Of a stretch of 64,000 nucleotides of DNA, positions 7,737-16,774 are shown piece after piece. The DNA lies in contig CAUACA010000007.1 of the NCBI GenBank assembly GCA_958427355.1, positions 1 to 64,000 of the forward strand, in the 5' to 3' direction. How positions within the stretch are numbered: position 1 is the first letter of the stretch; each line of letters begins with the position of its first letter. The notes under the pieces were generated by a model that searched no databases, was not told where the DNA came from, and worked only from the letters and a program-made list of their open reading frames with translations. The DNA is from an uncultured Collinsella sp. (GTDB lineage Bacteria; Actinomycetota; Coriobacteriia; Coriobacteriales; Coriobacteriaceae). The translations under genes were made by a program, and so were the position numbers.

Positions 7737-8501
7737 ATGGCAGGAAGACGCGAAAAATTGCGCCGCGTTGGAATCATCCCCGAATATCGCGGCTTTACCC
7801 CCGATGGTCTCGCCAGCGGCGATGCCATCGATATGACAGTCGACGAGCTCGAGGTGCTGCGCCTGTGCGACTTGGAAGGCCTTAACCAAGAGGCAGTCGC
7901 CCAGCACATGGGCATTGCCCGCGCCACAGTGGCGGCAATCTGCAGCCGCGCGCATCGCAAGGTGGCAAACGCGTTGGTCGATGGACGGGCGATTGTCATC
8001 GAGGGCGGCAATATCGCATACTCCCCCATCACCACGACAACGGCCGCATGGCCAGCAAAGGAGGTCGACACCATGAGGGTGGCAACCACGTACGACAACG
8101 GCAACATCTTTATGCACTTTGGCCGCAGTGAGCAGTTCAAGATTTACGACATCCAGGATGGCAAGGTGCTCAACGAGCAGGTCGTGGGCACCGGCGGCAC
8201 CGGTCACGGCGCCCTGGCGGGCCTGCTCGCCAACGGCGGCGTGGACACGCTCATCTGCGGCGGCATCGGCGGTGGCGCTATCAACGCGCTTGCTCAAGCC
8301 GGCATCACGGTATACGCAGGTGCCCAGGGCAGCTGCGACGCTTGCGTCGAGGCCCTCATTGCCGGCACGCTCGCACAGAACGGCGAGGCCACGTGCAGCT
8401 GCCACGGCCATGACCACGAGCACGCCCATGAGCACGGCGAATCCTGTGGTTGCCACGGCCATCACGAGCACGAGGGCCACGAAGGCTGCGGCTGCCACTA
8501 A
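7737..8501 (+). CDS. DUF134 DNA-binding domain fused to NifX/NafY-type dinitrogenase cofactor domain, His/Cys-rich tail
   Basis: A 254-residue fusion. Residues 1-105 are a DUF134 domain with a sigma-region-4-like helix-turn-helix (TVDELEVLRLCDLEGLNQEAV, here split: TVDELEVLRL and GLNQEAVAQHMGIARATV). Residues about 112-215 are a dinitrogenase iron-molybdenum cofactor biosynthesis (NifX/NifB C-terminal) domain: RVATTYDNGNIFMHFGRSEQ and DTLICGGIGGGAINAL. The tail is a string of His, Cys, Glu and Gly (CSCHGHDHEHAHEHGE, then CGCHGHHEHEGHEGCGCH). No nitrogenase genes are seen; a metal-sensing regulator or metallochaperone is the reasonable inference. ATG 7737 has AAGGAG at good spacing; the upstream GTG overlaps it. 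Two shared palindromes upstream suggest autoregulation. Confidence 0.85.
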   Translation: MAGRREKLRRVGIIPEYRGFTPDGLASGDAIDMTVDELEVLRLCDLEGLNQEAVAQHMGIARATVAAICSRAHRKVANALVDGRAIVIEGGNIAYSPITTTTAAWPAKEVDTMRVATTYDNGNIFMHFGRSEQFKIYDIQDGKVLNEQVVGTGGTGHGALAGLLANGGVDTLICGGIGGGAINALAQAGITVYAGAQGSCDACVEALIAGTLAQNGEATCSCHGHDHEHAHEHGESCGCHGHHEHEGHEGCGCH

Positions 8502-8564
8502 CGGCACGGCACCGCGAATTCGGGCCGCGACGCTGAACGCAACCCAACAATCAAAGCCAACAAC

Positions 8565-8597
8565 AAAGGCCACCCGGTAGCTTCCGAGCGGCCTTTG
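8565..8597. terminator. bidirectional terminator
   Basis: CAAAGGCC and GGCCTTTG arms enclose a loop between the convergent DUF134-NifX and ffh genes; A and T residues flank both sides, so it may serve both strands. Confidence 0.6.
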
Positions 8598-8621
8598 CCA
8601 TATCAAGCTGAAATTACAGCA

Positions 8622-10097
8622 CTATTTCTTATTACGCATCTGCGCTTCCATCTGGCGCAGCAGGTCCATATCGGACTTGGGGCCGCCCGTTCCCAGGCCG
8701 CCCATGCCGCCCAGCCCCATGGCATCCAGACCGGGAATATTGGGCATGCGCATCTTTTTGCCCTTCTTACCCTTCTTGCCCTTCTTGCCGCCGGCCTGTG
8801 CCTGATTGGCCATCGTGCGCATGCGGCCCATCATCTTATTCATCTCGCCCCACTGCTTCATAAGGCTATTGACCTCGGTGGGGGTCACGCCGGCGCCCTT
8901 GGCAATGCGGGCACGGCGCTGGCCGTTGATGATGGAGGGGCGAAGGCGTTCCTCCTTGGTCATCGACATGATGATGGCCTCGTTCTTATCGAAGATACCT
9001 TCGTCCAGGTTACCACCCATCTGGTTAAGCGCACGCTGGCCACCGGGGAGCATGCCCAGAATGCCCTTCATGCCGCCCATCTTCTTGACGGCCTTCATCT
9101 GGTCGAGCATGTCGTTCATGGTAAAGCCCTCGCGCAGCATGCGCTCGGCGGCCTCGAGCTGCTCGGCGTCGGCCGCCTCCTGGGCCTTCTCGATAATGCC
9201 GACAACGTCGCCCATACCCAGAATGCGCTTGGCCATACGATCGGGGTAGAACGGCTCCAGCGAATCGGGCTTCTCGCCCATGCTCACAAACTTGATGGGC
9301 TTGCCGGTCACCTGGCGCACGGAAAGCGCGCCGCCGCCACGGGCGTCGCCGTCGAGCTTAGAGATGATCACGCCGTCAAAGTCGGTGCGCTCGGCGAAGG
9401 TCGAGACGACGTTGACGATATCCTGACCGGTCATGGCATCGACGACCATCAGCACCTGATCGGGCTTGACGGCCTTCTTGATGTCCACGGCCTCCTGCAT
9501 CATCTGCTCATCGATCTGAAGACGTCCGGCGGTATCGACGATGACCACATCGCGCAGGTGGTCGACGGCCTCCTGGATGGCGCCCTTGGCGATATCGACC
9601 GGGTGCGCACCGTCGCCGCGGAAGACCGGTACGCCGATCTCGCCACCGAGCGTGGCCAGCTGGTCGGCAGCAGCGGGACGGTAGACGTCGCACGCGGCGA
9701 GCAACGGCGAGCGACCCTGCTTCTTGAGCAGGTAGGCCAGCTTTACGGCAGCCGTGGTCTTACCGGAACCCTGCAGACCCACAAGCATGATGACATTGGG
9801 AATACGGTTGCTAAAGACGAGCTTGCTCTCGGTGGAGCCGAGCATCTCGGTAAGCTCGTCGAGCACGATCTTGACGACGTTTTGCGCCGGAGAGAGCGAC
9901 TCCATGACCTCTGCGGTCATGCAGCGCTCCTTGGTCTTGGCGACGAACTCCTTGACGACCTTAAAGTTAACGTCGGCCTCGAGCAGCGCCATGCGAATAT
10001 CGCGCATGGCCGAAGTAATATCGGCCTCGGTCAGCTTGCCCTTGCCGCGCAGGCGGTCAAATGTGTCGTTGAGGCGATCGCTCAGGGAATCAAACAC
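8622..10097 (-). CDS. ffh: signal recognition particle GTPase Ffh (SRP54)
   Basis: A 491-residue SRP GTPase that binds SRP RNA and signal sequences of nascent membrane proteins and docks with FtsY. It has an N domain (1-90), a G domain with Walker A LQGSGKTTAAVKLA near residue 108, DTAGRLQIDEQMM and TKLDGDARGGGAL, and a Met-rich M domain from about 330. The C-terminus has a Lys-Gly run (KKGKKGKKGKKMRMPNIPG) and a Gly-Met-rich end. The start is GTG at 10097 with AAGGAG seven bases upstream. It lies ten bases after ftsY, so the SRP and its receptor are co-expressed; the window shows no SRP RNA gene. Confidence 0.97.
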   Translation of the reverse strand: MFDSLSDRLNDTFDRLRGKGKLTEADITSAMRDIRMALLEADVNFKVVKEFVAKTKERCMTAEVMESLSPAQNVVKIVLDELTEMLGSTESKLVFSNRIPNVIMLVGLQGSGKTTAAVKLAYLLKKQGRSPLLAACDVYRPAAADQLATLGGEIGVPVFRGDGAHPVDIAKGAIQEAVDHLRDVVIVDTAGRLQIDEQMMQEAVDIKKAVKPDQVLMVVDAMTGQDIVNVVSTFAERTDFDGVIISKLDGDARGGGALSVRQVTGKPIKFVSMGEKPDSLEPFYPDRMAKRILGMGDVVGIIEKAQEAADAEQLEAAERMLREGFTMNDMLDQMKAVKKMGGMKGILGMLPGGQRALNQMGGNLDEGIFDKNEAIIMSMTKEERLRPSIINGQRRARIAKGAGVTPTEVNSLMKQWGEMNKMMGRMRTMANQAQAGGKKGKKGKKGKKMRMPNIPGLDAMGLGGMGGLGTGGPKSDMDLLRQMEAQMRNKK

Positions 10098-10107
10098 TAG
10101 TCACTCC

Positions 10108-11025
10108 TTAATTGGACTCGCCCACCAGGGCGCGGCAGAAATCTTTGGCATTGAACTCCTGCAGGTCATCGACCTGCTCGCCCACGCCGATGCGCAGGAT
10201 CGGGAGCTTGAGCTTCTCGGCCACGGCCATGGCGATGCCGCCCTTAGCCGTGCCGTCGAGCTTAGTCATGATAATACCGTCCAGGCCCAGCGCCTCGTTA
10301 AACTCGAGCGCCTGGTTCAGACCGTTTTGGCCCGTCGCGGCGTCGATCACAAGCACGACCGAAACCGGCATGGGACCGGCGGCCATATTGGCGGCGCGCT
10401 TACGGGTCACATTGACCACCTTGGCAAGCTCGCGCATGAGCTCAGGGCTCGTGTGTAGACGGCCGGCGGTATCGATAAGCACCAGGTCGCTGCCGCGCTT
10501 GTCGGCCTCGTCGAGCACGTCGTAGCAAACACTTGCCGGATCGGAGCCGCGGTCACGCTTGATAACCGGTACGCCGGCACGCTGCCCCCACACATCGAGC
10601 TGCTCGATGGCGGCGGCGCGGAAGGTGTCGGCCGAACCGATCACCACGTTCTTGCCGCGGGCAGCCATGGAGCTCGCGATCTTACCGACCGTCGTGGTCT
10701 TGCCGGCACCGTTAATGCCCACAAACAGCACGCAGCTCGGCGTATCGGAAAACGGATCGCGCTCGATGGGCACAAAGTGCTGCTCGAGCTGCTCAGCCAG
10801 GGCACGGCGAAGCTGCGGAGCGGTCTTGAGGTTCTTCTTGGCCGCGGCATCGCGTAGGTCATCGGAGACCTGAATGGCGACCTCGGCACCCATGTCACCC
10901 ATAACGAGGGTGTCCTCCAAGTCCTCCCAAAAATCCTCGTCGACCTCGCCGCCAAAGTAAAAGACCTCGTTGAGGGCCTCGCGACTGCGCTCAAGTCCGC
11001 GCGAGAGAGCGTCAAAGAATCCCAT
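10108..11025 (-). CDS. ftsY: signal recognition particle receptor FtsY
   Basis: A 305-residue SRP receptor GTPase. It has the NG core (Walker A GINGAGKTTTVGKIA near residue 113, DTAGRLHTSPELMREL, TKLDGTAKGG) with almost no acidic A domain, as is common in Gram-positive bacteria. The ATG overlaps the smc stop by one base (TAATG), implying translational coupling. Its position between smc and ffh is the standard Firmicute/Actinobacterial order. Confidence 0.97.
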   Translation of the reverse strand: MGFFDALSRGLERSREALNEVFYFGGEVDEDFWEDLEDTLVMGDMGAEVAIQVSDDLRDAAAKKNLKTAPQLRRALAEQLEQHFVPIERDPFSDTPSCVLFVGINGAGKTTTVGKIASSMAARGKNVVIGSADTFRAAAIEQLDVWGQRAGVPVIKRDRGSDPASVCYDVLDEADKRGSDLVLIDTAGRLHTSPELMRELAKVVNVTRKRAANMAAGPMPVSVVLVIDAATGQNGLNQALEFNEALGLDGIIMTKLDGTAKGGIAMAVAEKLKLPILRIGVGEQVDDLQEFNAKDFCRALVGESN

Positions 11026-14000
11026 TATGCATTCACGACCTTTCCGGTTTCGCGATCGAGTTTTTGCGAGACGACGCGACTGACGCCGTCGGCTTGCATC
11101 GAGACGCCATAGAGGACGTCAGCGTCCTCCATAGTACGGCGCTGATGCGAAATGACCAAGAGCTGCGTATCGGAACGCAACACATCGAGCGCGCCGATGA
11201 GCTTGGACAGGTTGGCGTCATCGAGTGCCGCCTCGACCTCGTCCAGCACATAGAACGGCACCGTGCGCGTGCGGTACACAGCAAAGAGGAGGGCGAGCGC
11301 CGTCAGGCTCTTCTCGCCGCCCGACATGAGCATCATCTTGGTGATGCGCTTGCCGCGCGGCTGCGCCACGACCTCGATACCCGTCTCGGCAGGATGCTCG
11401 GGATCGGTCATCTCCAGATGAGCCTGGCCGCCCGGGAAGAGCATAGCGAAGATCTCGCGGAAGTTCGCGTCGACCTTCTCAAACGTCACCAGGAAGGCCT
11501 TCCGCATCTTGCGATCAATGGCCACCGTGATCTTGGTGAGCGCCTTGCGCGCGCTCTCCAGATCGGCCAGCTGCTCCTCGATGTAGTCGGCGCGGCGCTT
11601 GAGCTGCTCGTACTCCTCCATGGCAACTTGGTTAACGGGACCAAGGTTGTTGATCTGGCGCACAAGCTGGTTGAGTTCGCGCTCAGCGGCATCGAGGTCC
11701 GTGGGCGCCGGAAGCATGAGCGCTTCCTCGAGTACCGTGGTGCCATCGGCGGTAATGGCCTTGATGGCAGCCTCGACCTGCACCTCGAGCTTGCCACGCG
11801 CGACCTTGAACTCGTTTTGCGTGGCAGAGGCGGTATCGACTCGCTCCTTAGCGCGGGCAACCTCTGCCTTGGCATCCTCGATGGTCTTCTTGAGCGAAGC
11901 GGAGTCCGCCTCCTCCAGAGAGGCCTGGTCACGCAGGCGCGCTGCCCAATCCGACGCGCGTTCCAACAGGGCAGAATAGCGTTCGTGCATGGGATCGACG
12001 CGCAGGCGCAGCAGCTCGAGCGAGCGCGAGGCCTGGCGTGTTCCGCGGATACGACGGTCGATGCCCTCAAGACGATGCTCCAGGTCGGGCACGCGGCCCT
12101 TCAGCGAACGTAGGCGCTCGCTCGTCTGGGCCAAGCGAACCTTGGCGTCGGCGAGCTTGCCGGCGGCCTCGGAATCGTCACGGCGAACGCGGTCGAGTTC
12201 GTCGTTGGCCTCGGCAATCTGGAGACCCAGGTCGCTTGCCTGCGCACGGGCCTCGTCGCGCGAACGGGTGAGCTCGTCAACGCGCGGGCGCGCAGCGCGA
12301 ACGGCCTCTGCGGCCTGCTCGCGGCGCTTGGAGATGCGCACGCGCTCGACCTCGGCATTGTTGGCGCTTTGCTCCAAGCGGCCGATCTCGGAGAGCAACG
12401 AGCGGCGCTCGCCCTCAAGACGGGCGATCTCGCCGGCGGCATCGCCCTCAGCGACACGCGCTTCCTCAACGGCCGCATTGGCCTCAACGACCTGATCCGA
12501 CACATGCTCAAACACGGCAGCCAAATCGGGCTCCAAGCCCTCCAGCTCGCGAATGCGACGCTTGCGCTCCAGGGCACCCGACGCCTCGCCGGCATCTAGG
12601 CCCACGCGCACAAGGCCGCCACAGCTTACGCGGGCGCCATCGGGGGTCACATAGGTCACACCGTCAATGACAGGCGCAGCCAGCGCGGCAGCCAAGTCAT
12701 CGACCACGTAATAGCCACCGAGCAGCGCCTCGACGACGGGTCCGTAGCCTGCGCGCACGGACAGACGATCAACCAGGCGGATACCGGCAGCGCCCTCAGC
12801 GGCGGTAGAGCCGCTCACGCCGCGCGCCACCAGCAGTGCTTCGCCCGAGGCCTTCTTTTGGTCCAGAGCCGCACGACCGGCACGCTCAAGCGTGGCGGCG
12901 TCATCAAACAGCAGCGCATCGATATCGCCGGCGAGCAATTGCTCAACCAGGCCCTCAAGCTCGCGCGGGGCCTCCAGCACGTCGCCCAGACGACCCAAGA
13001 CATCGTCGCCCAGCGCACCCACCAGACGGCTCACGAGCGGCGAGCTGTCGGCCATGCGGGCATCGAGTTTCTTTTGGCTGGCAAGCTCCGAGCGCACCTC
13101 GGACAGCTTGTTGCGCGCCTCACTCTCACGATTACGCAGGTCCTTCAGGGCCGCGCGTGCCGTCTCGGTGGCCTCACGCGCATCAACCTGAGCCTGGCGC
13201 GCTTCCTCAAGAGCGCCTTCAAGCTCCTCGGCGCGGTCGCGACGGCTCTCGAGCGAAGCCATGACCTCCTCGAGCTGCTCGTCAATCTGCTCCAGGCGCG
13301 AGGCATACATGTTGTCCTCGACCTCGGCATTGCTCAGTGAGTCCTTCACTTTGGCGAGCTCGAGCGCGGCGTTATCGGCCACGCGCTGCACATCGCGCTG
13401 CTCACGCGTAAGCTGCGAAATCTGATTGTCGAGCGCCACGCGCCGCTCGTGGAGCTCAGCGGCGGCAGGACCAGCGGCGTCAACGTCCTCCTGGGCCTGC
13501 ATATGCGCACCGGTCACTTCCTCAAGCTGCGCACGCGCGTCCTCGAGCTCCTCGACCACGCGACGACGCTGATGCTCGGAGCTCGAAATCTGACCGCGCA
13601 TGTCAGACAGGCGCGACACCATGTTGTGGCCCTTTTCCTCGAGCAGGCGCATGTCGGAGTTAATGCGGCCGACCACATCTTGCATATGACGGCGTTGCTC
13701 GCCCAGGTCGCCCACAAACAGGCCCTTTTCCTCAAGCATAACCTGGAGCTTCTCGAGCTCGCGCTCCTTTTCGCTCATGCGGTACTGCGCAAGCTCCAGC
13801 TCGGCAGCACCTTCCTTGGAGCGGCTCTCCAGGTCGTTCCACTGCGACTGCAGCGAACGCAGCTCGTCAACGGCCAGCATCTGCGTAAGCTCGTTCGCGC
13901 GCGAGGACAGCTCTTTGTACTTGCGCGCGCGATCGACCTGACGCTCCAGCGGTCGCAGCTGACGGGCGATTTCCTTATTGATGTCGCGGGCACGCGTCAG

Positions 14001-14561
14001 GTGCTCGTCCATCGACTTAATCTTTTTGAGCGCACGCTCCTTGCGGCGCTTGTGCTTGGAAATGCCGGCGGCCTCCTCGATGAGGGCGCGACGCTCCTCG
14101 GGGCGGCTCTGCAAAATGGCGTCGAGCTTGCCCTGGCTGATGATGGAATGCGTATCCTTGCCCAGGCCCGAATCGTGCAGGATGTCCTGAATGTCCATCA
14201 GGCGGCACGGACTCGAGTTGATGAGGTACTCGCTTTCGCCCGAGCGATACATGCGACGGGTGATGGCGACCTCGTCAAAGTCGACGGGCAGCATATGGTC
14301 CGAGTTATCGAGCACCAGCGTAACCTCGGCCACACCCACCGGCTTGCGAGCCGACGAGCCCGAGAAAATGACGTCCTCCATGGCCTGGCCGCGCAGCTGC
14401 TTGGCGCTCTGCTCGCCCAGGACCCACAGGATGGAGTCAGAGATGTTCGATTTTCCCGAACCGTTGGGACCGACGATGACGGTCAGGCCCGGCTCAAACG
14501 TCATATGGGCGCGGTCGGCAAACGACTTGAACCCTTTGAGCGTGAGGGACTTGAGATACAC
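11025..14561 (-). CDS. smc: chromosome segregation protein SMC
   Basis: A 1178-residue SMC ATPase that forms the condensin core with ScpA and ScpB (not in this window). The N-terminal Walker A is VGPNGSGKSNISDSILWVLG (about 31-50), two long coiled-coil arms flank a hinge at about 500-660 (GDDVLGRLGDVL onward), and the C-terminal head has the signature LMSGGEKSLTALALLFA followed by VLDEVEAALDD. Length is normal. The start is GTG at 14561 with GAGGAACC upstream. It lies between rnc and ftsY with 10-base and 1-base junctions. Confidence 0.97.
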   Translation of the reverse strand: MYLKSLTLKGFKSFADRAHMTFEPGLTVIVGPNGSGKSNISDSILWVLGEQSAKQLRGQAMEDVIFSGSSARKPVGVAEVTLVLDNSDHMLPVDFDEVAITRRMYRSGESEYLINSSPCRLMDIQDILHDSGLGKDTHSIISQGKLDAILQSRPEERRALIEEAAGISKHKRRKERALKKIKSMDEHLTRARDINKEIARQLRPLERQVDRARKYKELSSRANELTQMLAVDELRSLQSQWNDLESRSKEGAAELELAQYRMSEKERELEKLQVMLEEKGLFVGDLGEQRRHMQDVVGRINSDMRLLEEKGHNMVSRLSDMRGQISSSEHQRRRVVEELEDARAQLEEVTGAHMQAQEDVDAAGPAAAELHERRVALDNQISQLTREQRDVQRVADNAALELAKVKDSLSNAEVEDNMYASRLEQIDEQLEEVMASLESRRDRAEELEGALEEARQAQVDAREATETARAALKDLRNRESEARNKLSEVRSELASQKKLDARMADSSPLVSRLVGALGDDVLGRLGDVLEAPRELEGLVEQLLAGDIDALLFDDAATLERAGRAALDQKKASGEALLVARGVSGSTAAEGAAGIRLVDRLSVRAGYGPVVEALLGGYYVVDDLAAALAAPVIDGVTYVTPDGARVSCGGLVRVGLDAGEASGALERKRRIRELEGLEPDLAAVFEHVSDQVVEANAAVEEARVAEGDAAGEIARLEGERRSLLSEIGRLEQSANNAEVERVRISKRREQAAEAVRAARPRVDELTRSRDEARAQASDLGLQIAEANDELDRVRRDDSEAAGKLADAKVRLAQTSERLRSLKGRVPDLEHRLEGIDRRIRGTRQASRSLELLRLRVDPMHERYSALLERASDWAARLRDQASLEEADSASLKKTIEDAKAEVARAKERVDTASATQNEFKVARGKLEVQVEAAIKAITADGTTVLEEALMLPAPTDLDAAERELNQLVRQINNLGPVNQVAMEEYEQLKRRADYIEEQLADLESARKALTKITVAIDRKMRKAFLVTFEKVDANFREIFAMLFPGGQAHLEMTDPEHPAETGIEVVAQPRGKRITKMMLMSGGEKSLTALALLFAVYRTRTVPFYVLDEVEAALDDANLSKLIGALDVLRSDTQLLVISHQRRTMEDADVLYGVSMQADGVSRVVSQKLDRETGKVVNA

Positions 14562-14571
14562 GGTTCCTCGC

Positions 14572-15297
14572 TTACACGTGCTTCTTGTTCAGAATCACGC
14601 CGTTGGTGGTGTAACCCATGCGGTCGAGCGCTTCGAGCGCGGCAGCACCCTCGGCTTCCTTCTTTGAGGAGCCGGAGCCGCGACCCTGGCGAATACCATC
14701 GATCAAAACCACAGCGGTAAAGGTGGGCGCATGCGCCGGGCCCTCGGAGCCAACGAGCTTATACGCCGGGGGCTCGTGACCGTCGGCTTGCACGCACTCC
14801 TGCAAGAACGATTTGGGGTTCGCAGGATGCTCGGCACGCTCGGAAGCCAAATGCGGCTTAAGCGTACGGTGGATAAACTCCGCTGCGGCATCCCAGCCGG
14901 CATCCAGGTACAGTGCGCCCACGAGCGACTCGTAGACGTTCTCGAGCGCAGAATGCAGGCCGCGCGCACCGGTACCGGTCTCGGAGGCACCAAAGATGAT
15001 GATGTCGTCGATGCCCAGCTCGTGAGAAACCTCGGACAGCGTGGCGCCCGAGACGAGCGACACCTTCAAGCGGGTGAGCTTGCCCTCGTCAAACTCGGGA
15101 TAGGACTCAAACAGGGAGCGTGCGACCACGGCGCCCAAAATGGAATCGCCCAAGAACTCAAGGCGCTCATAGCTGGCAGAAACCGGCTGGCCCTCGACTG
15201 CCGAGGGATGCGTAAGCGCCGCGCGCAGCAGCACCTTATTGTTGAACTCGTGGCCCAAGATTTCCTGGGCGCGCGTAAGTCGGTCGGATAAAGCCAA
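14572..15297 (-). CDS. rnc: ribonuclease III
   Basis: A 241-residue double-strand-specific endoribonuclease for rRNA and mRNA processing. Residues about 1-150 are the RNase III domain with signature ERLEFLGDSILGAVVA and the second metal-binding segment ENVYESLVGALYLDAGW; residues about 165-235 are a dsRNA-binding domain (PKSFLQECVQA, GSGSSKKEAEGAAALEAL). The start is a TTG at 15297: AAGGAGG, buried in the last codons of acpP, lies nine bases upstream, and no ATG/GTG alternative keeps the conserved N-terminus. Gene order acpP-rnc-smc-ftsY-ffh is conserved in Gram-positives. Confidence 0.96.
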   Translation of the reverse strand: MALSDRLTRAQEILGHEFNNKVLLRAALTHPSAVEGQPVSASYERLEFLGDSILGAVVARSLFESYPEFDEGKLTRLKVSLVSGATLSEVSHELGIDDIIIFGASETGTGARGLHSALENVYESLVGALYLDAGWDAAAEFIHRTLKPHLASERAEHPANPKSFLQECVQADGHEPPAYKLVGSEGPAHAPTFTAVVLIDGIRQGRGSGSSKKEAEGAAALEALDRMGYTTNGVILNKKHV

Positions 15298-15300
15298 GAC

Positions 15301-15543
15301 TTAGGCCTCCTTGGCAGCTTCGATAGCGTCGACGGCGTCGGCGACAGAGTTGAGCGAGAGCAGGGTCTCGTCATCGATCTCGAGGTTGAACTCGTCCTCG
15401 ATAGCCGTAACCAGCTGCAGGCGCTCGAGCGAGTTGGCATCGAGGTCGTCAAAGGTGGTCTCATCGCTAATTTCGGCAACATCGACGCCCAGAACGTCAG
15501 CAGCGACCTCGGCAATCTTGTCGAAGATTTCGGAGCGGTCCAT
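15301..15543 (-). CDS. acpP: acyl carrier protein
   Basis: An 80-residue acidic four-helix acyl carrier protein for fatty acid synthesis. The phosphopantetheine Ser is in DDLDANSLERLQL; the residue before it, normally Asp (DSL), is Asn here, while the rest (VTAIEDEFNLEIDDE) is ordinary. The ATG at 15543 has AGAGGAAG just upstream. The spacer to plsX is 124 bases and contains a 20-bp perfect palindrome. The ribosome site of rnc lies in its 3' end. Confidence 0.95.
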   Translation of the reverse strand: MDRSEIFDKIAEVAADVLGVDVAEISDETTFDDLDANSLERLQLVTAIEDEFNLEIDDETLLSLNSVADAVDAIEAAKEA

Positions 15544-15580
15544 AGCGCTTCCTCTCATAGTGCATGAATACCAAAAGAAT

Positions 15581-15600
15581 GGTACCGCCCGGGCGGTACC
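15581..15600. promoter_or_regulatory. perfect 20-bp palindrome in the plsX-acpP spacer
   Basis: GGTACCGCCCGGGCGGTACC is a perfect palindrome 38 bases upstream of acpP. On the minus strand it is followed by ATTCTTTT, so it could be a short-loop terminator for plsX; its symmetry would equally suit a dimeric repressor of fatty acid genes. Confidence 0.5.
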
Positions 15601-15667
15601 AAGACACGGTTCTGATTCTACCCCACGACGTGCGCCGCGAAGCACATAACAGCACTCTAACTCGCTC

Positions 15668-16687
15668 TTATAAAACGATACCGTCCATAGAGTTGGCGAC
15701 ATTCTCGACCAGCCCGGCGCGCACGGCTTCGGCCGCCGCAAGCGTACCGTTTTTAACAGCCTCGACCGAGGTGGCACCATGGCCGATCAGGACCACGCCG
15801 CGCAGGCCCAAAAGAATCGCGCCGCCCTTGGCGTCGCCCGAAAGCTTGGCTTTAATCTCGCGCATCTGCTTTTTAATGAGCAGCGCGGCGATCTTGGTGC
15901 CGAGCGAGGCCATAAAGGCACCCTTGAGTTCCTGCAGCAAAAACTTGGCAGCGCCCTCGGTGGCCTTGAGCGCGATGTTGCCCGACATGCCGTCGGCGAC
16001 CACGACGTCAAAATTGCCCGACGTAAGATCGGTGCCCTCGCAGTTACCAACAAAGCCGGGAACGGCGGCCTTCATAGCAGGGAAACAGGCCTTGGTAAAG
16101 TTGGAGCCCTTCTCGTCCTCGGTGCCGTTGGCGAGCAGGCCCACGCGAGGATGCTCGATGCCCAGGACGACGCGGGCATAGGCGCTGCCCATCTGGGCAA
16201 AACGCACCATATCGTCAACCTCGACATCGGGGTTGGCACCCATGTCGCACAGCACCGTCAGACCGCCGGCGCGATTGGGCAGTGCATTGGTCAGACAGGG
16301 GCGCACCGGCTGCTTCTTGCCTTCGGCCTGATACCTAAACGGCGTCACGTAGGCGGTGGCAGCGGCGGTCATGGCACCGGTCGAGCCGGCGGAGAAGAAC
16401 GCATCCGCGTTGCCCTTCTTAATGGCGCGGCAAGAAAGCACGATCGACGACTTACGCTTGGTCATCACGGCGCGAATGGGATCGTCATCCATGGCGATAA
16501 CGTCAGGTGCCTCAAGGGCCTCAACACGTGCATGGGAAGCTGCAAAGGGATTGACGATTTCGGCGGGGCCAGCTGCCAAGACCTCGATATCGGGATCGGC
16601 GGCAAGCGCAGCCTCGATACCATCGAGAACAACCTGAGGTTTCTCGTCTCCGCCCACAACGTCTACACAAACGCGAACGTTACTCAT
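15668..16687 (-). CDS. plsX: phosphate acyltransferase PlsX
   Basis: A 339-residue acyl-ACP:phosphate acyltransferase making acyl-phosphate for PlsY in phospholipid synthesis. Typical segments are VCVDVVGGDEKPQVVLDG (N-terminal, usually A.D.MGGD.AP), FFSAGSTGAMTAAATAYV, LCDMGANPDV and DGMSGNIALKATEGAAKF. The usual Met of MGGD and Pro of AP are changed (VVGGDEKP). The ATG at 16687 has AAGGAG seven bases upstream; the ATG at 16693 is only one base from it. A terminator-like hairpin separates it from rpmF. Confidence 0.95.
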   Translation of the reverse strand: MSNVRVCVDVVGGDEKPQVVLDGIEAALAADPDIEVLAAGPAEIVNPFAASHARVEALEAPDVIAMDDDPIRAVMTKRKSSIVLSCRAIKKGNADAFFSAGSTGAMTAAATAYVTPFRYQAEGKKQPVRPCLTNALPNRAGGLTVLCDMGANPDVEVDDMVRFAQMGSAYARVVLGIEHPRVGLLANGTEDEKGSNFTKACFPAMKAAVPGFVGNCEGTDLTSGNFDVVVADGMSGNIALKATEGAAKFLLQELKGAFMASLGTKIAALLIKKQMREIKAKLSGDAKGGAILLGLRGVVLIGHGATSVEAVKNGTLAAAEAVRAGLVENVANSMDGIVL

Positions 16688-16704
16688 ATACATGCTCCTT
16701 ATAC

Positions 16705-16734
16705 AAAAATGGCCGACTCACTGAGCCGGCCATT
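16705..16734 (-). terminator. terminator/attenuator between rpmF and plsX
   Basis: AATGGCCG.CTCA pairs with CTGAG.CGGCCATT (16708-16734) and is followed on the minus strand by TTTTT, then TATAAGGAG, the plsX ribosome site. The hairpin would uncouple L32 output from plsX-acpP. Confidence 0.7.
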
Positions 16735-16774
16735 GTGGTTCCATTTGGAACGGCATCGCATCCAGAGTATACCG

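Noticed and set aside
7571..8140. N-terminal extension of thymidylate synthase to 472 residues
   Set aside because: It has no homology, runs antisense to the DUF134 gene, and the internal ATG at 7570 has a perfect ribosome site.
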